A DNA stretch of 64,000 nucleotides from Gigaspora margarita (GCA_009809945.1 WTPW01000150.1:563840-627839), one strand, 5' to 3'. Shown: positions 1-10,654, counted from the stretch's first letter. The notes: generated by a model from the letters alone, not told the origin. A program made the numbers and translations.

Positions 1-1094
1 TTTTTTTTTTTTTTTTTTGTGAATCATCTTAATTAATAGACGATACTAATACGTTTTCTCTCTTATGGGTCTGATTCCTTGTACTGGACTTCTTTCAATA
101 GCGTTAGAGATCCTTTTTACGTTTTGGTCAGCCTTTGTAAAATATGAGAAGTCTTAGAAATAGAACGTGCGATGGCTTTGATATAAGTATAGGGAATAGC
201 TTTCGAAGTAAATCGGCTTCATTGATCGAGGCATGCGGTAGCCAGGTCTTTAAGGATACGTATAAAATCCACACATTTTATCTTTCTTGTTTCAGTTCGG
301 GTATAGTACTAATTCTGGGCCTTTCTTTTCGGCTTTGGATTCCTTGATCAACTCTTCAGAGCTTTGATCGAAGGTGCTGGTGGATTAGATTCGAACTTGG
401 TCGTTTAAATTGGAATCGGGTCTTGAATATGGAATCNGGTTCAGCANATAAGTATAAAATCTTTTTCTTTTCTTCTTGTTTTCATTTAGGGCAGTATCTT
501 TAATTAATCCTAGGTCTTTTGTTTCTTTTGAGTTTAGGATTCTGATCAACTCTTTCTTGGTCTTGATCAAAGGTTCTAGCGGGTCGAATTCGTCGAATCA
601 TCTTTTGCTTGACATTATTTTTTTTTTGATAGGGCGAATTAGGTTCGACGAATTGGTTAGGAGCCGGGATCTCTAGAGGAGTTGAAGCTTCGGTTGGTGG
701 TTAAGATGCTGGAATTGGNGGCAGTAGAATTGGATTTCGGCGATTTAGAATGTTGGGAATTGGCTTTGGGATTTTGGTAGATTCGCGATCTTGCTGGATT
801 CCAAGTTTTAATGACTTTGGAATGTAGTAGATTCGAAATTTTGGCTTGTACGTTGTTAGAAATGTTTTTAATTTAGAATAGGGTTGGGAAACGAGTAGTA
901 TATAATTAGAATTTAGGTTGGGTTTGGGTAAAATGTACTAAATTAAGATAATATAATAAAGAAATCGTTTTTAAAGATTATGTATATATATGTTAAAGGT
1001 TTTCATCAAAATATATAAGAAAATGTTTTTACTAAGCAACTATGTATTAATTCTTTAAGATTCTGGTTTAGTACTGAGATGGNCTGAATGATAA
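1..1094. other. Repeat-derived region without a supported gene
   Basis: The stretch begins with a poly-T run and is followed by T- and G-rich sequence with many short words such as GGATTC and TTGGATTC. It carries single ambiguous bases near 437, 447, 719 and 1083. Because the ORF at 1095-2240 runs towards it on the minus strand, it probably holds internal retrotransposon sequence downstream of that ORF. No second LTR copy is visible here, so the element continues beyond the window or is truncated. Short ORFs here have no recognisable motif. Confidence 0.4.
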
Positions 1095-2240
1095 TTATTT
1101 CATCAAAATCGGACTTCTGGGTGAGAATATTTTGCTATTTTGCTCATAGAATCCTCCAGGATCAAATGTTTGGGTTTTTCTCCAGTGTTGGGGCAGATTG
1201 AATAGTGTATATAGTATATAGACATTAGATATTGCTTGAAAATATTCTAATAATTTTCCAGAGAAGTTACTAGCAGGATATTGCGTAGAATACTGTCTGG
1301 ATTCTTCATCATCATTTAGTTTATCTACTCNATCAGACTTTTGGTGATATGTAAGTGCTTTATGTTCTTTTTNCTTAAAGCTAATTTCAACTTGGTAATA
1401 ACTGTCAAGGGCATGATCCATATCAGNAGATTGAGGTTCTTTAGATTCAATTGGGTCTGGGTTCTTTATTTCCTTTTGATCATCTTTAATTGTTCTCTTT
1501 AACTCATTAACTTTTCTATTCTGATTTTCAATAGTTTCATNAAGAGTTTCTCCATTTTGATCACAGAATTCTTTGGGTTTAATTTGTTTATCCAAACTAT
1601 CATCCATATTTTCTAAATGCTGTTCAGGTGTTCCAAGATTATCTTCTTTAGTATCAGCTTTAACAGTTTTTGATTCTGATGTCCAAGTGTCTAAAATGTT
1701 TAAATAATCATCAATCATAGCTTCAAGATCAATTTCATCATTTTCTTTTGAATCTTCTGTAATATAGTAGGCATCAGAAATTTCATCTACAGCTTCATAG
1801 TCTAATTCTGGTATGCAAGCTTCTGTAGTTGGTGTTATTGAAGAAGAGATTTTCTTTTCTGGGGCTGTAGTTAACTGAATGTAGGAGGGTAAGTGTACAA
1901 TATTTTCCTTTTCATCATTTGGTTTACAATCTGTTTTGACTTCAATCAATATTTTCTTAAAAATTTTTAACATTTTAAGAATTTGTCTGCTATCAAAAGT
2001 TTGATTTCCAAAGGTTTCATCAACTGTTTCTTGGACTTTCAAAGCTTGTTCATCAGTAAGTGTTGTATATAATCTTGCACATTCATTTTCTANGTCTTTT
2101 ACTTTNAGGTTTTCATCAAGGGTCTCTTTTCTCTTGTTGTGTCTTTGAGTTTGTCTTTGATTTGTGGTTTGATTTATATAGTATGTTTCTTCATACTTCC
2201 ATTGATTTTTCGTCACTTTTGGTGATTTCCAGTAAGTCAT
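1095..2240 (-). CDS. LTR-retrotransposon ORF (gag-like position), function unrecognised
   Basis: A 381-codon minus-strand ORF lying about 610 bp downstream of a putative LTR and primer-binding site, the place where gag or the first ORF of an LTR retrotransposon is expected. The protein is hydrophilic, with a Gln/Asn/Lys-rich N-terminus, a long acidic middle section and a more hydrophobic C-terminal part (roughly residues 320-360). I see no CCHC knuckle, protease, reverse transcriptase or integrase motif, so the gag assignment rests on position only. Seven codons contain ambiguous bases, as expected if several copies were collapsed into one consensus. It could also be an accessory ORF. Confidence 0.5.
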   Translation of the reverse strand: MTYWKSPKVTKNQWKYEETYYINQTTNQRQTQRHNKRKETLDENXKVKDXENECARLYTTLTDEQALKVQETVDETFGNQTFDSRQILKMLKIFKKILIEVKTDCKPNDEKENIVHLPSYIQLTTAPEKKISSSITPTTEACIPELDYEAVDEISDAYYITEDSKENDEIDLEAMIDDYLNILDTWTSESKTVKADTKEDNLGTPEQHLENMDDSLDKQIKPKEFCDQNGETLXETIENQNRKVNELKRTIKDDQKEIKNPDPIESKEPQSXDMDHALDSYYQVEISFKXKEHKALTYHQKSDXVDKLNDDEESRQYSTQYPASNFSGKLLEYFQAISNVYILYTLFNLPQHWRKTQTFDPGGFYEQNSKIFSPRSPILMK

Positions 2241-2423
2241 TTTTAATATCTATTAATATTACAAAATCTCTTTAAGTCAATATACATTGTCACTTAATAG
2301 AAGAATGTTCCTGAGGTTCTTCTAATCCTAATAGTGCATAAATCGCAAAATTTCATCCACAGGTTGTCTCACAATTATTGATTTCGTTCTGTGTAACGTA
2401 ATCGTAGAGAAACTTTTCTTTGC

Positions 2424-2772
2424 AGATCTTTCAAGAGGAAAAATGCCGTCACTTCGATTTACGAATTTTAGTGGGATTTTCGTCTTATGATAAGCTCAGT
2501 AGAAAGATGCAGAATCTCTCAAAGGGTATATCCTCAAAATTTCAGATCAAACGGATCTAAATTGATCAACTTTACTTAGTTGCAATCGTTTCTTTCTTTT
2601 CAAATCTCTAGAGAGAAAAAATGCCGTCACGAGGTTTTCTGGTTCGGAATAGCGTTTTCTTCCTAAGATAAGCTTAGTAGAAAGAATGCGGACTCTTCCA
2701 AAGAGTAAACAGTTAAAATTTCAGCTCAAACGGAGCAAAATCAATTGACTTTTCCTAGTGGCAAACGTTCCA
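2424..2772 (-). repeat. Imperfect tandem repeat in retrotransposon leader
   Basis: Two related units, about 2424-2600 and 2603-2772, share the words AATGCCGTCAC, GATAAGCT(C/T)AGTAGAAAGA and AAATTTCAG(A/C)TCAAACGGA in the same order. They sit between the LTR and the ORF, so they form a duplicated leader of the retrotransposon. Confidence 0.6.
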
Positions 2773-2850
2773 CGAAGTCAAAAATCCAATTTTTGGGTTC
2801 TCAAAATACAATGCAAGGGTGGAGAAAGTATCTCACAGTCACCACCAATT

Positions 2851-3558
2851 TGTTATCCTATATCCACTTCTTTAAAGATAGTAGGTAACTAGAGCGATCT
2901 TAGACAGTGATCACTTTGTGTAACCTCACTTGTTACTGTGATATATCTAAGTCGAGAGGCGTTTTTCAATAAAACTTAACAAAGAAGATTTTTGGCAATT
3001 TGCAATTACGAAAGAGGCTACAATTAAAAGTATATGAAGATACTAGTAACTGTTTAATTTAAATAATAAACAAATGTATTTATTAGTGAAAGAGTATGAA
3101 GACTCGATGTTGAACTTGGGGTCCACATCGGCTGCTTTTATACATTTTTGTTTTTCACAAATGTAACGGGCTATATCTATTACATGTGCAATAAATGCTA
3201 TATCTATTACTAATAAAATATATAGTATAAATAATATAAATGTAATATATGAAATAAATGACATATGTGGTATAAATAAAATATAGAGTATATATGCTAT
3301 AAATATGACATGTTTTATAAATGCCATATATGCACTTTGGCGCGCAGTAGATCGCCTAGCCAATCAAATTACAGATCACATGATTGATCACTTATTGGTT
3401 CCGATCTTGTCATCCAATGGTCGTACAGAGATGATCTTTAGCTCGTTAGAACCGTCTCGATGAGCTGATTCGAATGGTGGTCGTTTTATTTAATTTGGAT
3501 CGGTGGATCAAGAGTTATGATCGATTTTGTGTTTTATAGTAATTTTTATAGGTTAACA
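2851..3558 (-). mobile_element. Putative LTR (708 bp) with adjacent primer-binding site
   Basis: The segment starts TGTTATCC and ends GGTTAACA, an inverted terminal match of 7 out of 8, with the canonical TG...CA ends. Immediately outside its left end the minus strand reads ATTGGTGGTGAC. This places TGG, complementary to a tRNA CCA tail, two bases from the LTR as in a minus-strand primer-binding site. The ORF at 1095-2240 follows in the same orientation. The right end abuts a fragment of the palindromic family seen at 3771, which suggests insertion into such an element. Only one LTR copy is in the window, so a target duplication cannot be tested. Confidence 0.65.
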
Positions 3559-3645
3559 ATGTTTACTTAAGCGCATATAATCAATTTACATAGTAAAATT
3601 TGGACTTTGTTATGTAGCGATTATTTGCGATTACTAATAAGCTTT
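3556..3645 (+). repeat. Fragment of palindromic element family A
   Basis: The words GTTTACTTAAGCGC, AATCAATTTACATAGTAAAAT and ATGTAGCGATTAT match one arm of the family A element at 3771-4294. It is a truncated half-copy directly at the LTR edge. Confidence 0.6.
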
Positions 3646-3770
3646 TTGCACAGATATTTTTTAAAAAAAATTCTCACGCATATAATCTTGTGCAGACAAG
3701 TTTTTTGTGGGAAAAAAAAACAAAAAAATAAAAAAATAAATAAAAAAATAAAAAAAGCGATATTCATGCC

Positions 3771-4294
3771 ATATGTTTCCAAAATAAGCTACCTTTTTTG
3801 GACATTTTTTGGACACAAAAAATCTGGGGGTAGATTTTTGGTCAATCGCAAATAGTCATTACATAGTAAAGTCCAAATTCTACTATGTAAATTGACTATT
3901 ATCGCTTAAGTAAACTTATTCAGAAGATAAAAATACATATATTCTAAAATTTTTATCAATATTGAAGTACCTTTTATTATTAAACTTTTAATTTTTAAGT
4001 TCAATGAATATATTTTTGTAATAAAATTTTAATTTTACCGTTGAATGTAAAAATTAAAAGTCAAATAATAAAAAGTTCTCATATTTTGATGAAATTTTAA
4101 GGTATGCGTATTTTGATCTTCCAAACAAGTTTACTTAAGCGACTTTAATCGATTTGAATAGTAAACTTTTGACTTTACTATGTAGCGACTATTATCGATC
4201 ATGAGGTAGCTTATTTTTGGATCAAAGGTGTTTTTACATTTTTGGATTTAAACAAAAGGGTAGCATGTAGTTTATTTTTGAAAACATACAGTAT
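3771..4294. mobile_element. Palindromic MITE, family A, copy 1
   Basis: The left arm has CCAAAATAAGCTACC, then ACATAGTAAAGTCCAAA and TTAAGTAAACTTATTC. The right arm has the complements in reverse order (GTTTACTTAAGCGAC, TTGACTTTACTATGTAGCGAC, GGTAGCTTATTTTTGG). The axis is near 4015, in a TTTTTAAT-rich spacer. No coding capacity is present. Other copies: 8178-9676, 35583-35897 and 39250-39794. Confidence 0.75.
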
Positions 4295-4739
4295 AGTATC
4301 GTTATACAAAATAAAAATCCAACTTGTTATAAAAGATATCTTTGTTATACAAATAAACATCTAACTTTTTGAAAATTTTCAAAAAATTACCTGTTGGTTA
4401 TACAAATTTAAACATATAACATATTAAAAAATTATATAGTAAGTCTATACAAAACTGGATCTCAGTATTATATATATTCTTCGGGGTTCTGTTTAGGCCA
4501 CAGATAAGTATTTAGGTTTACTTCTATATATGTCTGAGTTTTTATTCTTAGCATTAAATTTAAAAAAATGAAATTTCTTTCTGTACTGTAAAAAGTTTCT
4601 ATTAAATTTAATAAAGATAAAAGCAAGGTCTCATCTTTAATATTTTAAAAAAAAAATAACAATATTTTTTTTAAATACAAAATTTATGGTATAAATCTAA
4701 GTTGTAACTACTCAGAAGTCACGAAATATGGGTTTTACT

Positions 4740-4920
4740 AGGATCCCGAAATATACATAGATAGGTCAGGTATGAGTTTGCTTATTTTTGAGGTTTTTTA
4801 TGCAGATCTTTCCATTTATAGTAATTTTTTTGCTTATTTTTGAAGTTTTTTCTGCAGATCTTTCCTTTTTTAGTAACCCTATAATTAACCTGACCTATCT
4901 ATGTATATTTCGGGGTCCTG
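4740..4920 (+). mobile_element. 181-bp MITE, family B, copy 1
   Basis: Terminal inverted repeats of about 32 bp (AGGATCCCGAAATATACATA and its complement ending CGGGGTCCTG) are flanked by TTTTACT at 4733-4739 and 4921-4927, a 7-bp target duplication. The interior holds two tandem units of about 50 bp containing TTGCTTATTTTTGA and GCAGATCTTTCC. A second copy of the same length lies inverted at 58912-59092. Confidence 0.9.
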
Positions 4921-5854
4921 TTTTACTAACAATAATTTATCAACATTACCAAACCACTACTAAATACTACTAGACCTAATCGTAGCAGGCTACGAAGATG
5001 TGAAAATTTGATCCAAATAATTAGGATCAATAGGTCTTTAACTACAGAACTACAGAATCATAGACTTAAAATTCTACTATTATATTGGGAAAAAGAACCT
5101 TAAGAACTTTCTTTGGCTACAATTATATAGTTATATAGGTTATAATATTTTTTAATCAAAAAAAAATATTTTTTAATTAGAAGAGTTGGCTTAAAAAATA
5201 TAAGTTTGCAACCAAATTTTATTTATTGAAATGGTAACTTACTTGGATTGCTTATTCGATTTCTGATTACATAAAATGTTGTCTTCAACCCATTAAGTGA
5301 GGTACTTGAGAACTTTTTATGCTAAAGTTTTAATCAAATAATTGTCTCTATTAGATTAGGTGTGCTAAACTTATGAACTTTTAGATTTAAACTAAACAGT
5401 TCAAGCAACTCATGATCATAAATTTATTGGTTCTACATTATAAGCTGCACCTATGCTATTTTTTGATAAGGGAAAAACATTTTTTGATCAGAGATGTTTA
5501 TTTGAAAAACAACATACTTGTAAAATTATGTGGTAGGTTATTATGTGGTCTACCGAGATTTTATAATACCTATTATTATTAATACTTAATAATATATAAA
5601 TTCTATTAATTTGATTAGACAAATTTGGGGTACTACGCAGATCATCCCATATGTAACTTGAAGACTTTATTATTAATTGGATTAATATGCAATGATCATA
5701 TGGTCATATGCCATCGATTGTTTCATAATATATATAAAAATTTTTATATATATAAAAAAACCTCTGGGCAGCCGGGTCTAAATATTTTTCTAATGTTATG
5801 AAAACCAGTTTTTTTTATTTGTATCGCCTAAATTTAAGAATAAAATTACCTCTT

Positions 5855-6215
5855 TATAATTATGACTATAAATAGTTGTTATATATAAAAGTCTAAATAT
5901 TATTAAGTAAATCGACTTTTATATAATAAAAAAAATTGTTCAGAAGAACAAAATATACTTGCTTTAAAATTTTCATATAAATTAGAAAATTTTTTATTAA
6001 TTTATTCCTTTATTTTATAATTCTGCAAAAAAATTAAAAAAATTTTAATTTTTTTTCTCAGAAACATAAAATGAAAAAATATATTAATAAAAAGTTCTTC
6101 AATTTATATGAAAATTTTACAGAAGGTGTATTTTGACTTTTTAAACAAATTTTCTTATTATATAAAAGTTAATTTACTTAGTTAAATTTAGACTTTTATA
6201 TATGACAACTATCTG
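5855..6215. mobile_element. Palindromic element, family C, copy 1
   Basis: The arms read TATATAAAAGTCTAAATATT...GTTCAGAAGAACAAAATA and the complement AAATTTAGACTTTTATATATGACAAC, arranged around an AT-rich axis near 6035. The layout (outer arm, TAAG/CTTA block, TTTATT centre) resembles family A, but the sequence differs. It is non-coding. Confidence 0.6.
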
Positions 6216-6387
6216 TATTCATATATTTAAATTTTTTAATAATATTTTTTAAAAATTTTTATACATGAATGCAAATAGTTATCATATAAGAAAGTCTAAA
6301 TTTAACTAAGCAAATCAACTTTTTGTAATAAGAAAATTTGTTTGAAAAGAAAAAATATACTTTTTATAAAATTTTCATATAAATTAA

Positions 6388-6915
6388 AGAACTTTTAAAA
6401 TAGAGGATACATAAATTATTTATTATATAATTTTGGTGGTACAAATTTTTTTTTTAAAATTAAGAAAATTTTTATTAAGCAAATTATTTTAAATTCCTAA
6501 TAAAGGTTGTAGAATAGATTTTTCTGATTCTAATGATAGTAAAATCATTAATATTAATTAAATATTTACTGAAAAACATGTACTTGTAGATTGGATATCA
6601 CTATTTGTTTACAAAAAATCATATGATTATCATATGAAGTAACCAATCAAAATCAACTATTTTGTGTAACTATAGAGAATTTGGATTGACTACAGAGAAC
6701 TTTACTATATATACAAGTATATTTTTTAAAAATATTTTATTGTTAAAATTTATATCATTAGAAAGAGCATGTTTTAATCTACAAATTATAAAAATTTTAA
6801 CAAAAATTAAATGTTATTATAAAAAGTTTATTAGTAGCATATTTCTAATTTCTATATAAAATTATTTGTACCACCAAAATCATATGATAAGTGATTTAGT
6901 ATTCTCTACCCTTTA
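6388..6915. mobile_element. Inverted-repeat element inside family C copy 2
   Basis: The left end reads TAGAGGATAC followed by ATAATTTTGGTGGTACAAAT. The right end carries ATTTGTACCACCAAAATCAT followed by GTATTCTCTA, the complement. The interior includes a GATTCTAATGATAGTAAAATC segment that recurs near 36070 and 42670. A small ORF at 6662-6859 is AT-rich and not supported as a gene. Confidence 0.55.
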
Positions 6916-7007
6916 ATTAATATATTTCTTTATTTTATATTTCTGAGAAAAAAAATTAAAATTTTTTAATTTTTTTACAGAAATATAAAATAAAAAAATT
7001 AATTAAT

Positions 7008-7228
7008 GTTGTAGCTGATGCTGAAAATGGCTGATACTAAAATTTCAACCTATTATAATAAAATTTTTAAATTTTTTTGGGGTAATTTTGTCAGTTTTTT
7101 TTTGGGGTTGGGTTAGGGTTTAGGGTTAGAATTGATTATTAAAGAGTATATGTAGATTTTAGCAGGGCATATATTTTCAAATCGCGATCCCAAATTTCAG
7201 CATCAGCCATTTTCAGTATCAGCTACGA
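7008..7228. mobile_element. MITE, family D, copy 1, with TTAGGG-like core
   Basis: Terminal inverted repeats GTAGCTGATGCTGAAAATGG and, at the right end, the complement of GTAGCTGATACTGAAAATGG, flanked by AATTAAT on both sides (7001-7007 and 7229-7235). The core contains GGGTTAGGGTTTAGGGTTAG. A second copy in the opposite orientation is at 57790-57998 and shares both the ends and the core. Confidence 0.8.
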
Positions 7229-7379
7229 AATTAATAAAAAATTTTCTGATTTATATAAAATTTTATAACAAGTGTATTTTGTTCTTCTGAACAACTTTTT
7301 TTATTATATAAAAATCGATTTACTCAATAACATTTAGATTTTTATATATGACAACTATTTGTGTTCGTATATAAAAATT

Positions 7380-8177
7380 TTTAAAAAATTTTTTTAAAAA
7401 ATTTTTATTATATGTTACCTTCTTATAATCGCACTTATTTTATTATTTTATATGTGATTATATAGATGTAATTATTTGTAAGTATTGTAAGCACACCTTT
7501 ATATAATCATCTAATAAGTATATATAACAAAATGTTTGATTATATAGGAGATAACTATAGCTTCAATTTCACATTACATCTGATTCTGTATTCTAATTGG
7601 TTAATCAGGATAGTGATACATTACATAATAGTATTTTATAAAATCTATATTTTTTTACTATTATATATTTCTACTCTTTTTTCTTTATATAAAAGAAATT
7701 TAATTAGCTATTATAAATTTATATATTTAATATAAGATATTAGAAACTTTTTCTCTTTTAAAATATTATATAATATCTATTACTACTCTAATTGAATTTA
7801 ACAATTTTGTATTCAATAGATTACTTTATCAAAATAATTATTTTGGTAATAAAATTATCCAAAATAAGCTATTAGATCAAAAGTTATTTACTATCAAATA
7901 ATTGACTATAATACTTTCTTTTTTGTATACTAATTATTTATATTTCAAAATTTATATAGTATAAAGATTTTTTACTATATATATATTTTTATATCAAAGT
8001 TTCCACTATAGGGATAGGTTTTTATTCAAGTTTGTGGATCAAGGGTAGGTGTGTAGCACGGCTAAAAAATTTTGCATGCCAGATAGCATGCCATTTGCTA
8101 AAGCTCATGCCAGACATGCCAGGTGGCATGCCTTTAAACCACAAGATAAATATATTTATTTTGATTGGTCAATTATA
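7380..8177. other. AT-rich intergenic stretch with GGCATGCC cluster
   Basis: No supported gene. The ORF at 7532-7735 consists of hydrophobic Ile/Tyr/Leu codons typical of AT-rich DNA. Between about 8070 and 8135 the word GCATGCC recurs several times with spacers, a cluster that reappears at 10205-10255. Confidence 0.4.
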
Positions 8178-9676
8178 ATATCATATTTTCCGGGTAGCTT
8201 ATTTTCAGATAAAATTGATTTTTGGCCAATCACAGAAGGTTGCTACATAGTAAAGTCCAAATTTTACTATGTAAATCGATTAATATTGCTTAAGTAAACT
8301 TATTTGGAAGGTCAAAATACACTTACTCTGAAATTTTTATCAATATTAGAGAAATCTTTATTATTATTTTTTTTTTTTAAAGTGTCCGTCTTCGGGAACT
8401 GGAAATTTTTTATTCAAGATATTAGGGCCGTTGGTATCCACTTAAGGGAATACCGGCATTTGTTACATTAATGAGAGTACAACTAGCCATACCTGCAACT
8501 TTTGGTTGCCTATTTAAGTAGCCACCCGAGAGTCCTACACTAGCTGCCATACCTGCAACCCGCATACCGGCATTGCCTATTTAAACCCTCTGATCTCTGA
8601 TCTGCCTGCCAACCCATCTTGTATCACTGGTACAGCCACCAGTTTCTAAACCTGAAGTTCGTACCGGATGCTAATCACCACTCTTAGGACTAATTTATCC
8701 TCGACAGAAAACTTGGTAAAGCAGTCCCTGTCCCACCCAGGTATTACCTACACTTCGGTAACTTACGCTACAGCTTTACCTATACACTTGCAGTCCAGGG
8801 GTTACCTAAACCGCTACCATTACCTACTTCTGCCCTTGTAAGGTTCGCTCCAACCTCAGCACCGACCTCACCATCCTACCGGTCCTTATACCGGATCCAC
8901 AAACTTCCAAACCAGTTAGCCCAGAAGGGTCAATATGGCCTTCTTCCCTTGGTACCTAATTCCGAAACATAGGTCCTTTTCCTCCGGTGCGACTCCGGCG
9001 TCCAGGTTGGTGAACCCCCTCCTCGAGGGTCTTATCGTCCGATTCTCTGGCTCCAGTTTCTGATATTCTGGTTTTGGTAGCACTGTCAAAGATCTTTGCT
9101 ACCTCCTTACTCGGGGCTTGCCAAACGGGTTTCCGTTTCTCCGGTTCCTTGGATTTGTGTGCCCAAAGGCTCCCATTCAAGATGGTGTACCAAGGCCTAC
9201 AGGTAATGTACCCAACCGATCGATGAGAAGCAGTTACCAGAACACAGGTCTATTTTTCAAAGCGTCGCCAGTGGGATTTGAACCCTAGACCTGCCGCTTG
9301 GGGGTAACAACTTAACAACTTCCCTAAGTCGCCACACCCGAAATCTTTATTATTTAACTTTTAATTTTTACATTTGTCGAATATATTTTTTTAAAAAATT
9401 TTAATTTTTTCGCCGAACATAAAATTCAAAAGTCAAATAATAAAAACTTCTCTAATCTTGACAAAAATTTTAAAGTATGTGTATTTTGATCTTCTAAATA
9501 AGTTTACTTAAGCAACTTTAATCGATTTACATAGAAACATTTGAACTTTACTATATAGTGACTATTGTCAATCGTGGGGTAGCTTATTTTCAGGTTAATA
9601 ACGTTTTGGAGTTTTTTGACCAAAAAAGGGGTGTAGCTTATTTTCAAAGGTAGCTTATTTTGAGGAAAATATGGTA
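8178..9676. mobile_element. Palindromic MITE, family A, copy 2, split by a SINE-like insertion
   Basis: The left arm (8178-8365, with GGGTAGCTTATTTTCAG and TACATAGTAAAGTCCAAATT) and right arm (9340-9676) together rebuild a normal family A element. The two halves meet in the AAATCTTTATTATT sequence that is duplicated around the insertion at 8366-9339. Confidence 0.8.
8366..9339 (-). mobile_element. tRNA-headed SINE-like retroposon, about 974 bp
   Basis: On the minus strand the element starts GGGTGTGGCGACTTAGGG, which resembles a Pol III A box. About 50 bp later it has GGTTCAAATCC, an exact match to the B-box consensus, followed by GCGACGC as a degraded acceptor stem. It ends in a poly-A tract (poly-T on the plus strand from about 8367). 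A 14-15 bp duplication, GAAATCTTTATTATT, lies at 8351-8365 and 9340-9354. The body is clearly richer in C and G than the flanks. It is longer than a typical SINE and has no reverse transcriptase; a 74-codon ORF at 8956-9180 (minus) is probably incidental. Confidence 0.75.
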
Positions 9677-9831
9677 TATATGTTGTGTTACCATTCGGAA
9701 TATTCTGGAACCTCCCTCAAATTTTCTTTTAATCCTACTTGAAATTCACTTTCTATTCAAAATATTTTGGAATATATATAAATGGCATGCCTATAGACTA
9801 TTTGTGTTTTCCACATAACCTATATAGTTAA

Positions 9832-10190
9832 CCCACAAAAAATTTTCTGGTCAAGTGACTTTGTCATAGCGCAAACCAATTGAATTTTAGGATCAGGTGT
9901 AACATAAAAATCACGCTTTTTATGATTTTTCATAAAAAATCGTTAATAACTCTAAAGTTTGTCTATGAAATTGTCTACTGTGCATTAACAAAAAAAATTT
10001 CTTGCAAAATTTTGGTACTAGTAGCGCTCTAACAAACGCCTAACCAAACCCTAACCACTCAATTTATTACTTTAATTTATTCGCTTTATTCGATTGTTTT
10101 GATTGTTTTGATTTTCACATTACACCTGATCTCAAAATTTGATTGGTTTGTGCTACAAAAAAATCACATGACCAGAAATTTTTTTGTGGG
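9832..10190. mobile_element. MITE, family E
   Basis: The left end reads CCCACAAAAAATTTTCTGGT and the right end carries ACCAGAAATTTTTTTGTGGG. Subterminal blocks AACCAATTGAATTTTAGGATCAG and its partner CTGATCTCAAAATTTGATTGG also pair. The flanks ATAGTTA and ATAGCTA give a 6/7 target duplication. The core includes CCAAACCCTAACC. Related pieces are near 10870-10970 and 59862-59920. Confidence 0.7.
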
Positions 10191-10524
10191 ATAGCTACTA
10201 CCTTCTTTGGGCATGCCACTGGCATACCACCATTGGCATGCCATGTTGGCATGCCAATGACCTCTGTGCCACTCACCCTAATCAAGGAGCACCCCTGACT
10301 ATATATGAGGACGAAAGCATTTCAGGTTTGAAAACCTGAAATTAAAATTTGAAGATGAAATTGTTTTTGTCCTATTTTACTTGAAAGATGAAATTATTTG
10401 ATACTTTTTTTGAATAGATGAAATTATAAGGAATATATTTATATAAATTTTATTTGCTCTTCCTTATAAAAAATTTTAATTTTCTCTAATGAAGACGAAA
10501 TAGGCCTTTTTTAAAAATCAATTT

Positions 10525-10652
10525 CGGTGGCATCACTACTCCCGATATATTTGTTACATAGATGAGGATACAACTAGCTATATGTACAACTTTGGTTGTC
10601 TAATTTAAGTAATCAGCCCAAAGGTTCTATACTAGTTGCTATACCTGCAACT
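10525..10652 (-). repeat. Truncated, diverged copy of the SINE-like element
   Basis: TTGTTACATAGATGAGGATACAACTAGC...TTTGGTTGTCTAATTTAAGTA...GCTATACCTGCAACTT follows the same order as 8450-8565 in the full element. The tRNA-like head is missing, as expected for a 5'-truncated copy on the minus strand. Confidence 0.6.
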
Positions 10653-10654
10653 TT

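Larger units (their letters stand above)
6230..7370. mobile_element. Palindromic element, family C, copy 2, broken by two insertions
   Basis: The left half (about 6230-6390) and right half (about 7229-7370) match family C copy 1. They are separated by an inverted-repeat element at about 6388-6915 and by a family D element at 7008-7228. A stretch of the family C centre (about 6915-7007) survives between the two insertions. Confidence 0.55.

Noticed and set aside
4788..4973. 61-codon ORF starting with a hydrophobic stretch like a signal peptide
   Set aside because: It lies almost wholly inside the family B element and reads across its terminal repeat; the same frame is not a gene in the second copy.
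8956..9180. 74-codon minus-strand ORF as a gene
   Set aside because: It is inside the SINE-like element, has no domain, and the truncated copy does not cover it, so coding cannot be tested.
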